Source: Chitinophaga pinensis
GTDB taxonomy: Bacteria > Bacteroidota > Bacteroidia > Flavobacteriales_D > Crocinitomicaceae
Direction: 5' to 3'
Assembly (NCBI GenBank): GCA_945870115.1
Contig: CAMBRH010000024.1
Coordinates: 1 to 18,692, forward strand
DNA: 18,692 bases
Shown here: positions 1-6,777 of the stretch, piece by piece
How the letters are laid out: each line of letters starts with the position of its first letter
How positions within the stretch are numbered: position 1 is the first letter of the stretch
Made by a program: the position numbers and the translations under genes
Notes under the pieces: generated by a model
The model's input: only the letters and a program-made list of their open reading frames with translations
What the model was told of the DNA's origin: nothing
Database searches by the model: none

Positions 1-2223
1 AAGCCAGTTCCTTATGCTAAAATTCAGCTAAAGGATAAAAATATCGGAGTAATTTCAGATTCAAATGGATATTTTATGTTTCCGAAATTGTGTGCTGGAA
101 TTTATTCTTTTTCTTGCCTTCATCACATTGGTTGTGAACCTCTTAAATTTCAAAAAGAATTTAAAATTTCAGATTCAAAAAATAATTTAGATACAATTTA
201 CATTGAATTTCATTTTCAAGAATTAGAAGAATTAAATATTGTTCAGACAGTTTATGAAATGTCCAGTATTTCTGTCGTTAAACCAAGTGAATTGGATAAA
301 AATTTTGCTTCAGGAAAAACTTTAGGAGAATTATTAAAACAAATACCTGGAGTATCAACTTTAAACTCGGGGAATTCAATTTCAAAACCAGTAATTCATG
401 GAATGCATAGCAATAGAATTGTTACTATGAACAATGAAATCAGGCAGGAAGGTCAACAATGGGGAAGCGAACATGCACCAGAAATCGATCCTTTTTTGAA
501 TTCAAATGTTTCATTAATAAAAGGTGCAAGTGCAATCAGTTTTGGCTCAGATGCAATTGCTGGAGTGATTCAAGTTTCACCTCAAAAGTTGATTCTTCAA
601 AAAGGAATTCATGGCAAATTGCAAACAACAGCTTTTTCAAATGGAAAATCTGGAAGTATTTCTGGAATTTTGGAAGGAGGATTTTCTAAAATGACAAAAA
701 ATGAAAATAAACATATCTTATCTTGGAGAATTCAAGGAACTGCAAAAAAAGGTGGAACTTTAAAAACACCAAATTATTTCATGAAAAATACTGCTATGAA
801 AGAAAATAATTTTTCATGGAACACGAATTATTCCTTTAAAAAATGGCAAACTGAACTTTTTTATTCTCAATTTAATACTGATTTAGCAATTTTTTCTGGA
901 GCACATATTGGAAATTTAACTGATTTGAATAATGCTTTTCAAGCCAAAGAACCAAAAGAAGAAGGCAATTTTACTTACGAGATCAATCGTCCTAAACAAC
1001 ATCTTGAACATGAATTGTTTAAAGTGAAAAACCAATATTATTTTAATTCAAAGCATAAACTTAATTTAATTTTTGGAAGACAATATAATTTGCGTCAAGA
1101 ATTTGACAATCATCTTTCTTACAATGATTCGCTTGCCGCTTTGAATTTACCATCGTTTCAATTCACTTTAACAACGCATACTTTAGATTTAAAATATGAG
1201 CATTCTTTTTTTAAAAATACAAGCGGAGAAATTGGAATTAATGCTTTAAGTCAAAAAAATTCTTGGCAAGGTAGATTTTTTATCCCAAATTTTTATAAAA
1301 AATCTGTTGGTGCATATTTAATTGAAATACTAAAGTGGAAAAAATGGGAATTTGAATTAGGAATCCGAGTTGATTATTCAAAATTAAACGTATTTATTTC
1401 TGAATTAGCAAAAATCAATGAATACAAACATGAATTTCAAAAAATGAGTTCAGCACTCGGGTTTTCAAAAACTTTTGGGCATCATTTAGAAATAAAAACA
1501 AATTTAGCATCAGCTTGGCGAACTCCGAGTATTAATGAATTGTACAGCAATGGATTACATCATGGAGCAGCAGCAATTGAAGTTGGAAATAGAAATCTAA
1601 AAATTGAAGAAAGTTATTCTTTACAAAGCAGTTTAATTTTTAAATCCTTGAAATTTAACGCTCAAATAGATTTATATCACAATCAAATTAATGGATTTAT
1701 TTATTTAAAACCAAGTTTAGAGCCACAACTTACAATAAAAGGAGCATTTCCAGTTTTTGAATTTGAGCAAGTAAATGCACGTTTTTCTGGATTAGATTTT
1801 TATTTTTCGTACAAAATAATTGATCCAATTGAATTTTCTTTAAAAAGTTCACTTGTTAGAGCATTCAATCGAAGCACAAGAACCTTTTTAGTTAGTATTC
1901 CTTCGGATAGAATTGAACCAAATTTAGCCTTTAAAAAAGAATTTAAAAGCGGAAATAAATTTATTTTTTCACTTTCCATGCCAATTTTTAGAATTCAAAA
2001 TAGAATTGAAGCAAATTCAGATTATGTCGCACCTCCAAAAGGATACTATTTACTAAACACACAATGTATTTATACCATAAAAATTAAAAAGCAAGAATTA
2101 AATATTTCCCTTGAAGCATCTAACATAACAAACACAATTTATAGAGATTATTTAAACCGATTTCGATATTTTTCAGATGAAATTGGGCGAAATTTTGGCT
2201 TAAAAGTGAGTTATGATTTTTAA
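1..2223 (+). CDS. TonB-dependent outer-membrane receptor (5' end outside window)
   Basis: The frame is open from base 1, so the ATG at 76 is internal and the true start lies upstream; 740 residues are visible. The first ~45 residues (from PVPYAKIQL, with SDSNGYF) look like the end of a carboxypeptidase-regulatory-like domain, common at the N-terminus of Bacteroidota receptors. A plug domain follows (about residues 100-195: GKTLGELLKQIPGV, then HGMHSNRI, QQWGSEHAPEID and the SLIKGASAISFGSDAIAGVI region), then a long barrel rich in alternating aromatic residues, ending in a terminal Phe (KVSYDF). The protein imports a ligand across the outer membrane using TonB energy. The EHAPEID segment of the plug is reminiscent of metal receptors of the ZnuD type, but the substrate cannot be read from the sequence. 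The next gene, 113 bp downstream, encodes a probable partner lipoprotein. Confidence 0.93.
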   Translation, partial: KPVPYAKIQLKDKNIGVISDSNGYFMFPKLCAGIYSFSCLHHIGCEPLKFQKEFKISDSKNNLDTIYIEFHFQELEELNIVQTVYEMSSISVVKPSELDKNFASGKTLGELLKQIPGVSTLNSGNSISKPVIHGMHSNRIVTMNNEIRQEGQQWGSEHAPEIDPFLNSNVSLIKGASAISFGSDAIAGVIQVSPQKLILQKGIHGKLQTTAFSNGKSGSISGILEGGFSKMTKNENKHILSWRIQGTAKKGGTLKTPNYFMKNTAMKENNFSWNTNYSFKKWQTELFYSQFNTDLAIFSGAHIGNLTDLNNAFQAKEPKEEGNFTYEINRPKQHLEHELFKVKNQYYFNSKHKLNLIFGRQYNLRQEFDNHLSYNDSLAALNLPSFQFTLTTHTLDLKYEHSFFKNTSGEIGINALSQKNSWQGRFFIPNFYKKSVGAYLIEILKWKKWEFELGIRVDYSKLNVFISELAKINEYKHEFQKMSSALGFSKTFGHHLEIKTNLASAWRTPSINELYSNGLHHGAAAIEVGNRNLKIEESYSLQSSLIFKSLKFNAQIDLYHNQINGFIYLKPSLEPQLTIKGAFPVFEFEQVNARFSGLDFYFSYKIIDPIEFSLKSSLVRAFNRSTRTFLVSIPSDRIEPNLAFKKEFKSGNKFIFSLSMPIFRIQNRIEANSDYVAPPKGYYLLNTQCIYTIKIKKQELNISLEASNITNTIYRDYLNRFRYFSDEIGRNFGLKVSYDF

Positions 2224-2282
2224 ACCGCTAAATTTAATTCGCTACTGAAATTAATCCAAAAATAACAATTTTAAACAAGTAC

Positions 2283-2303
2283 GGACGTCGATTTATCGCG
2301 TCC
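2283..2303. repeat. GC-rich hairpin between receptor and lipoprotein genes
   Basis: GGACG (2283-2287) and CGA (2289-2291) pair with TCG (2296-2298) and CGTCC (2299-2303), leaving a TTTA loop and one bulged T. It stands out in very AT-rich DNA. No T-run follows, so it is not a typical terminator. From memory it resembles a short dispersed palindrome of the GACGCGAT/ATCGCGTC type seen in several Bacteroidota genomes. It could also be an mRNA-stabilising hairpin between the two cistrons. Confidence 0.6.
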
Positions 2304-2304
2304 C

Positions 2305-2332
2305 CAAACAAACAAACAAACAAACAAACAAA
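2305..2332. repeat. Tetranucleotide tandem repeat (CAAA)x7 just upstream of the lipoprotein start
   Basis: There are seven perfect CAAA units, followed by AATT and the ATG at 2337, so the tract ends 4 bp before the start codon and fills the translation initiation region. The frame leading into the ATG has no stop after 2235-2237 but also no ATG, so the tract is leader and not coding. A change in unit number would change leader length and initiation-region spacing, not the reading frame. Such tracts are prone to slippage. Confidence 0.9.
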
Positions 2333-2336
2333 AATT

Positions 2337-2888
2337 ATGAAAAAACAAATTTTAGTATTCTCAAGTATCGTATTACTTGGTTTAGCAGCATGTAAAAAAG
2401 ATGAAGTAGTAATCGAAACACCTCCAGTTGTAAATGAGGAAGAGTTAATAACTACTTTCAAAGTTACATTTATCGACACAGCAGGAATTCAAGGCAATTA
2501 CACTGCAACTTTTAGAGATATTGACGGACCTGGAGGAATTGCTCCTACGACTTTCGACACAATAAAATTAAAAGCTAATACAGTATATTCTGCAACAATC
2601 GAATTCCTAAATGAATCAGTATCTCCTGTCGACACAATTACTTACGAAATTTTGGAGGAAGCAGTAGATCATTTAATTTGTTTCAATCCTTCAAATATTA
2701 ACGCAACAATTTTGAGAACAGATTCAGACGGAACATATCAAATTGGGCTACAATCACTTTGGACTTTAGCAGGTATTTCAAGCGGAAATGTTGTTATTTC
2801 ACTAAAACATCAACCAGGAATTAAAAATGGAACATGCGATTTAGGCGATACAGATATTGAACTGAATTTTGTAGTTAAAATTGAGTAA
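2337..2888 (+). CDS. Lipoprotein, probable partner of the upstream TonB-dependent receptor
   Basis: The 183-residue protein begins with a lipoprotein signal (MKKQILVFSSIVLLGLAAC, lipobox LAAC with Cys19) followed by KKDE. After a Pro/Glu linker comes a beta-rich domain (FKVTFIDTAG, then ATFRDIDGPGGIAP, the acidic stretch TYEILEEAVDH, and near the end GDTDIELNFVV). The pattern (F)RDxDGxGGxxP, EExxxH and a final GxTDIxxxFxV matches, from memory, a family of Bacteroidota lipoproteins encoded next to TonB-dependent receptors, sometimes labelled type 1 periplasmic binding fold proteins. The Glu/His cluster could bind a metal, but that is inference. The gene is 113 bp behind the receptor gene in the same orientation, so co-transcription is likely, with the hairpin and CAAA tract between them. 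Confidence 0.8.
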   Translation: MKKQILVFSSIVLLGLAACKKDEVVIETPPVVNEEELITTFKVTFIDTAGIQGNYTATFRDIDGPGGIAPTTFDTIKLKANTVYSATIEFLNESVSPVDTITYEILEEAVDHLICFNPSNINATILRTDSDGTYQIGLQSLWTLAGISSGNVVISLKHQPGIKNGTCDLGDTDIELNFVVKIE

Positions 2889-2938
2889 TTTTTAGTAAAT
2901 AAAAACAACTCATTTATTCCAATTTTCAACGCACTTAT

Positions 2939-2969
2939 AAAATAAATGGGCTTTATTTTTTTTTATTCT
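2939..2969 (+). terminator. AT-only hairpin with T-run after the lipoprotein gene
   Basis: AAAATAAA (2939-2946), loop TGGGC and TTTATTTT (2952-2959) form an 8 bp stem that runs into a T-rich tract. It is a weak stem but well placed between the lipoprotein gene and the mscL promoter. Confidence 0.5.
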
Positions 2970-2977
2970 TACATTTG
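2970..2977 (+). promoter_or_regulatory. Candidate mscL promoter, -7 box
   Basis: TACATTTG matches the Bacteroidota -7 consensus TAnnTTTG and ends 27 nt before the mscL ATG, giving a leader of about 20 A-rich nucleotides. No clear TTG -33 element is visible. Confidence 0.55.
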
Positions 2978-3004
2978 ACGAATATTAATCAAAAAAAATA
3001 AAAA

Positions 3005-3379
3005 ATGTTAAAAGAATTTAAAGCCTTTATTTTCAGAGGAAATGTTGTTGATTTGGCAGTTGCTGTTATAATTGGAGCAGCATTTAGCGCAATTGTAAGT
3101 TCATTGATTGCAGATGTAATCACTCCACTTTTGCTCAACCCAATAATGAAAAGTCTTGATGTTAATCAACTTGAGAAAATTTCTTGGAATGGTGTTTTAT
3201 ATGGTAAATTTATAGCTTCTGTAATTAATTTTCTTGTAACAGCATTTATTATTTTCATGATGGTAAAAGCAATGAATAAGGCAACTAAAAAGAAAACGGA
3301 AGAAGTTGCTGCTGCACCTCCAGCACCAACAAACGAAGAAGTTTTATTGGCTGAAATTAGAGATTTATTAAAAAAATAA
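3005..3379 (+). CDS. mscL: Large-conductance mechanosensitive channel MscL
   Basis: MscL is the inner-membrane homopentameric safety valve that opens under high membrane tension and releases solutes during osmotic downshock. At 124 residues the protein is slightly shorter than E. coli MscL (136). The N-terminus (LKEFKAFIFRGNVVDLAVAV) is the family signature. TM1 spans roughly residues 14-43, with the Gly/Ala-rich IIGAAFSAIV pore segment, and TM2 roughly 66-90. The periplasmic loop between them is short. The C-terminus has a Lys-rich cluster, an Ala/Pro linker and a final amphipathic helix (EVLLAEIRDLLKK), as in the cytoplasmic bundle of the family. It is a single-gene unit with its own -7 box upstream and a strong terminator downstream. 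Confidence 0.97.
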   Translation: MLKEFKAFIFRGNVVDLAVAVIIGAAFSAIVSSLIADVITPLLLNPIMKSLDVNQLEKISWNGVLYGKFIASVINFLVTAFIIFMMVKAMNKATKKKTEEVAAAPPAPTNEEVLLAEIRDLLKK

Positions 3380-3406
3380 AGTGAAATAATAGCAAATAAT
3401 AAATTG

Positions 3407-3440
3407 AAAGAGTGATAATTTTTATCACTCTTTTTTTTTT
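3407..3440 (+). terminator. Rho-independent terminator of mscL
   Basis: A 12 bp stem (AAAGAGTGATAA, 3407-3418, with TTATCACTCTTT, 3422-3433) has a TTT loop and runs into a T tract to 3440. Confidence 0.9.
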
Positions 3441-3454
3441 ATTTTAGATTTTTT

Positions 3455-3484
3455 TTGTCAATATAAAAAAAAGTATTATTTTCG
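3455..3484 (+). promoter_or_regulatory. Candidate promoter of the RRM gene
   Basis: TTG at 3455-3457, a 19 bp spacer, and TATTTTCG at 3477-3484 (one mismatch to TAnnTTTG) follow the Bacteroidota TTG / TAnnTTTG layout. The predicted leader is about 60-65 nt and contains a small GGTC-TTTT-GACC hairpin shortly before the start codon. Confidence 0.5.
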
Positions 3485-3553
3485 ATAAAAATTAAGTAGA
3501 TTTTATACCATTTAAAAAACTAAAAAAGGTCTTTTGACCACTTATTATTTCTT

Positions 3554-4105
3554 ATGACGAATATTTTTGTTGCCAAATTGGATTATGGCGTAACTCAAGA
3601 AGATTTAAAATCTGAATTCGGGAAATTCGGGAAAGTAAATAAAGTTTCTATTGCGATGGATAAAGAAACTGGAAAATCTAAAGGTTTTGCATTCATTGAA
3701 ATGTTTGACGAAGATGAAGCCAATCAAGCAATTGAAGCTTTAGACGGTTTAACATTATCGGGAAGACAAATCGCAGTTAAAAAAGCTGACGATCGTTCTT
3801 CGAGTCCTAGAGGGGATTCTAGAAGTACAGATTCTCGTCCTAAAAGAGATTTTTCAAGTGAAAGAAAACCTTTTGAAAAAAGACCTGAGCCAAGTTTCCC
3901 AAGACCTGATTTAGACGAAAAACCAGTTTTTGTTCTTCCTGAAACTGATAAGTTTAAAAGTGCACCCAAAAAAGTGACTCTTAAAAAAAATGAAGGAGGT
4001 AAAAGTACTTCTGACGGTAAACCGAAGCAACAAAAAATGGAAGCATACAAAAAAAGTGGAAAAAATAACCGCTATTTTGATATTGATGATGATGACGACT
4101 ATTGA
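3554..4105 (+). CDS. RNA-binding protein with one RRM domain and charged tail
   Basis: The 183-residue protein has a single RNA recognition motif in residues 1-78: RNP2 is IFVAKL (4-9) and RNP1 is KGFAFIEM (43-50), with the aromatic residues that stack on RNA bases present. The rest is low complexity: a Ser/Arg/Pro-rich stretch, a Lys-rich stretch and an acidic end (DIDDDDDY), probably disordered. Single-RRM proteins of this kind are common in Bacteroidota and Cyanobacteria and are often linked to cold or RNA-structure responses; the actual target is unknown. It ends in TGA, which shows that UGA is a stop codon in this genome. No clear terminator follows. Confidence 0.92.
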   Translation: MTNIFVAKLDYGVTQEDLKSEFGKFGKVNKVSIAMDKETGKSKGFAFIEMFDEDEANQAIEALDGLTLSGRQIAVKKADDRSSSPRGDSRSTDSRPKRDFSSERKPFEKRPEPSFPRPDLDEKPVFVLPETDKFKSAPKKVTLKKNEGGKSTSDGKPKQQKMEAYKKSGKNNRYFDIDDDDDY

Positions 4106-4126
4106 AAATAAGTTTTTTCAAAGTCA

Positions 4127-4152
4127 GGCAACCTTTTATTTCAACAGTAGTA
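4127..4152 (+). promoter_or_regulatory. Possible ECF-sigma-type promoter of the T9SS cargo gene
   Basis: GGCAACC with a following T-run (4127-4137) and a GTAGT element about 14 nt later (4148-4152) resemble the -35 AAC motif plus short -10 layout of ECF sigma promoters. No TAnnTTTG box is present between 4106 and the ATG at 4183. This is a pattern call only. Confidence 0.3.
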
Positions 4153-4182
4153 ATTAGAGTATAAATCTTAAATTATTTTATC

Positions 4183-5697
4183 ATGAAAAAAATTACAAAA
4201 TTACTTTCACTGGCAGCATTTGTTGGTTTTAGTTTCTTTAGCAAAGCTCAAAATGGAATTGTTTATACAAGTCCTTCGACAACTGTAAATCCTTGCGATG
4301 GTTATGCTGGATTGGTTGACTCAAATTTTTACACACCAATTTCTTGGTCAGACATTTCCAATGGATTACCAACAATTATCCAAACTGGAGGATACCAAAT
4401 TTATGGATTGTGCCCTGGAACATACAGTCTAGAATACACTGATTCTTCTGGAACTGCTACAACAACCTTTTTTATTGATTCAATTAATAGTAATCCTTGT
4501 GGAGCATTTCAAGTTTCAATTTATCCTACAAATACAAGTGTATCGGGTGCATGTGATGGATCTGCAATTGGAGTAACATCTAATGGAACTCCCCCGTTTT
4601 CATACTTATGGAATACTGGACAAGTAATTGGTCAAACAACAGACCAAGTATTAAATTTATGTGCAGGAAGTGTTTCCGTGACGATTACTGACGCAGCAGG
4701 TTGCACCGGCACATCACAAGTTTATATCTATGGAGATTCGACAGTTGCAGTTGATTTTGATGGTGATGGCTATGATATTAATTACGATTGCGATGACAAT
4801 AACAGTTCAATATACCCAGGAGCAATTGAAATTCCAAACAATAACATTGATGAAAATTGTGATGGTTTAGATTATTCAGATTCTACAGTTTGGAATTATG
4901 ATTTATCTGGCTATGTTTATGAATATTTACCAAGTGCTGATGGAGCTTGCGATGGAAGTGCTTGGATTGATGTTTATGGTGGTACTGCTCCATATACTTT
5001 TGAAAATTCTAATGGCGATACAACACAAAATCCTCAAAATTTATGTTCAGGAATTTATTCAGTTTTTGTAACAGATGCAAATGGAGACACATTGATTATC
5101 AATTACGTTATTGCTAATCCAAGCGAAGTTTATTACGGCGGAAACTATGGAGATTCTACTCTTGTTGACTCTTTAGATTATGGTACTATTGAAAATTGTA
5201 TCATTGATTATTTAACGCTAGATTCTGCATTTATCTCTGATATTCAATACATTACAAATGATTCAATTTTAGTAGTTTGGTCAGTAATTGATGCAAATGG
5301 AACAATCAATATTTCTCAGTCATATACTATATCAACAGGAGTTGGAGTTTATGAATTGATTTTAGAAATTTTCTGCCCTCAACGTTCTGGAACTGACTAC
5401 ATTTATGCAGTTGACAGAATTTATTTCAGTTCAGGCTCAGCACTAGGAACGAATGAATTAATTTCAAGTAAAGAATTAAGTATCTATCCAAATCCAATTC
5501 AAGATATTTTGACAATTGATTTGAAAGAAAATTCTGAAGCTTTAGTTACAATTACAGATATTTCAGGGAAAATAGTTACATCAGAAAATGTTACTAATTC
5601 AATTTGTAAAATAAGCACTTCAAATTTTGCAAAAGGTCAATATTTTGTAAACATTTCATCTAAAGAAATGAATTTAACTAGAATGATAATTAAATAA
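4183..5697 (+). CDS. Secreted T9SS cargo protein with SprB-like repeats and a MopE-type motif
   Basis: The 504-residue protein starts with a Sec signal peptide (residues 1-22, ending SKAQ). Three related units follow at about residues 36-100, 122-184 and 254-311. They share CDG near the start and an LCxG...TDxxG core near the end, as in SprB-type repeats. Between the second and third lies a putative metal-binding motif of the MopE type (about 190-230: DFDGDGYD, DCDDNN, YPGA, DENCDG), likely to bind calcium. A region of unknown fold follows. The last 77 residues are a type A T9SS sorting domain (YPNP at 435-438, then VTITDISGKIV and KGQYFVNI). The protein should therefore be exported through the outer membrane and released or anchored to surface glycolipid. 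Its specific role (adhesion or matrix) cannot be told. A terminator follows. Confidence 0.92.
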   Translation: MKKITKLLSLAAFVGFSFFSKAQNGIVYTSPSTTVNPCDGYAGLVDSNFYTPISWSDISNGLPTIIQTGGYQIYGLCPGTYSLEYTDSSGTATTTFFIDSINSNPCGAFQVSIYPTNTSVSGACDGSAIGVTSNGTPPFSYLWNTGQVIGQTTDQVLNLCAGSVSVTITDAAGCTGTSQVYIYGDSTVAVDFDGDGYDINYDCDDNNSSIYPGAIEIPNNNIDENCDGLDYSDSTVWNYDLSGYVYEYLPSADGACDGSAWIDVYGGTAPYTFENSNGDTTQNPQNLCSGIYSVFVTDANGDTLIINYVIANPSEVYYGGNYGDSTLVDSLDYGTIENCIIDYLTLDSAFISDIQYITNDSILVVWSVIDANGTINISQSYTISTGVGVYELILEIFCPQRSGTDYIYAVDRIYFSSGSALGTNELISSKELSIYPNPIQDILTIDLKENSEALVTITDISGKIVTSENVTNSICKISTSNFAKGQYFVNISSKEMNLTRMIIK

Positions 5698-5716
5698 TTC
5701 AAGAATATTTTTTTAG

Positions 5717-5749
5717 AAAAGCTGTTTTAGAAATAAGACAGCTTTTTTT
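5717..5749 (+). terminator. Rho-independent terminator after the T9SS cargo gene
   Basis: A 12 bp stem (5717-5728 with 5735-5746, one G-T pair) has the loop AGAAAT. The T-run goes to 5749. Confidence 0.88.
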
Positions 5750-5773
5750 GTGTCAATATTTTTTTTATCTTTG
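5748..5773 (+). promoter_or_regulatory. Candidate promoter of the ROK kinase-GH92 operon
   Basis: TATCTTTG (5766-5773) matches TAnnTTTG exactly, with a possible TTG at 5748-5750 (a short 15 bp spacer). The box ends only 8 nt before the ATG at 5782, so transcription would begin within a few bases of the start codon and give a leaderless or nearly leaderless mRNA. Confidence 0.55.
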
Positions 5774-5781
5774 CTGAATCA

Positions 5782-6741
5782 ATGGAAAATATAGCTTTAG
5801 GAATAGATATAGGAGGAACAAAAACTGCTTTTGGTTTGGTAGATAAGCAAGGAGAAATTCTCTTTGAAGATAGTGTACCAACACGAGATTTTGCAAAACC
5901 TGAAGATTTATCAAATTATATTTATGAGTTCGTTTCAAAACAAATTTTAATAGAAAATTTAATTGGAATTGGAATTGGTGCCCCTAATGGTAATCAATTT
6001 ACTGGTACAATAGATTTTGCACCTAATCTAATTTGGAAAGGAATCATTCCTTTGGCAGCTATTTTTGAAGCAAAATTTCATAAAAAAACACTTTTAACAA
6101 ATGATGCAAATGCTGCTGCAATTGGTGAAAAACTATTTGGGAATGCAAAAGATTTAACTGATTTTGTGATGATTACATTAGGAACAGGTCTTGGAAGTGG
6201 AATTATTGCAAATAATGAATTAATTTACGGAAAACATGGAATGGCTGGAGAATTTGGTCACATTCGGGTAATTCCTAATGGACGAGTTTGTGGATGCGGA
6301 AGAAATGGTTGTTTGGAGACGTACGCCTCTTCCACTGGTGTTGTGAGAAGTATCACAGAGTTAAATTCAGACAATAAACATATTTCAAAATTAACATGGC
6401 TTGAAAATCCAACAGCAAAAAAAGTTTTTGACTTAGCATTAGAAGGAGATTTATTTGCAACAGAAATTGTAAATTATACAGCAGAAATTCTCGGAAGTTC
6501 TTTAGCTGATTTTGCTGCTTTTTCAGATCCAGAAGCATATATCTTATTCGGAGGTTTATCTCAAAGTGGCGAGTATTTCACACAAAAAGTGCAAAAGGAA
6601 ATGGATAAAAATCTGTTGAATATTTATAAAAATAAAATTCAAATTAGAACTTCAGCTCTGAACGGAAAAAATGCTGCAATTCTAGGAGCATCTGCTGCTG
6701 TTTTTTGGAAAACATTGGAATTTAATTTTAATAAAGCCTAA
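5782..6741 (+). CDS. ROK family sugar kinase (glucokinase type)
   Basis: ROK kinases phosphorylate a hexose (glucose, mannose, fructose or N-acetylated sugars) with ATP in the cytoplasm. This 319-residue protein has the N-terminal ATP-binding loop GIDIGGTK (7-14), the catalytic-base motif NDANAAA with Asp108, the second phosphate loop LGTGLGSG (about 133-140), and the ROK zinc site: His160 in GEFGHI with Cys170, Cys172 and Cys177 in VCGCGRNGCLE. It has no N-terminal helix-turn-helix, so it is an enzyme and not a ROK repressor. The GH92 gene starts 36 bp after its stop. This suggests that it phosphorylates a sugar released by that mannosidase, though ROK substrate choice cannot be read reliably from sequence. 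Confidence 0.93.
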   Translation: MENIALGIDIGGTKTAFGLVDKQGEILFEDSVPTRDFAKPEDLSNYIYEFVSKQILIENLIGIGIGAPNGNQFTGTIDFAPNLIWKGIIPLAAIFEAKFHKKTLLTNDANAAAIGEKLFGNAKDLTDFVMITLGTGLGSGIIANNELIYGKHGMAGEFGHIRVIPNGRVCGCGRNGCLETYASSTGVVRSITELNSDNKHISKLTWLENPTAKKVFDLALEGDLFATEIVNYTAEILGSSLADFAAFSDPEAYILFGGLSQSGEYFTQKVQKEMDKNLLNIYKNKIQIRTSALNGKNAAILGASAAVFWKTLEFNFNKA

Positions 6742-6777
6742 AATCCTATATAAAAGTTAATTCGTAAATAGTTGAAC

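Noticed and set aside
76..78. ATG at 76 as the start of the TonB-dependent receptor
   Set aside because: The frame is open back to base 1 and the upstream residues continue the carboxypeptidase-regulatory-like domain, so this Met is internal.
459..689. Overlapping + strand open frame inside the receptor gene
   Set aside because: It lies wholly inside a well-supported gene in another frame and has a Cys/Trp/Phe-heavy composition with no motif.
2234..2479. - strand open frame across the CAAA tract
   Set aside because: Its VCLFVCLF stretch is only the CAAA repeat read in reverse, and it overlaps the lipoprotein gene. No sign of coding.
3724..4050. 108-codon - strand open frame opposite the RRM gene
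   Set aside because: It is antisense to the low-complexity tail, and its Ser/Leu-rich composition is the mirror of the Lys/Arg/Ser codons. No promoter or homology is apparent.
6772..6777. TTG at 6772 as the GH92 start
   Set aside because: The ATG two codons later gives a clean signal peptide and needs no rare start codon.
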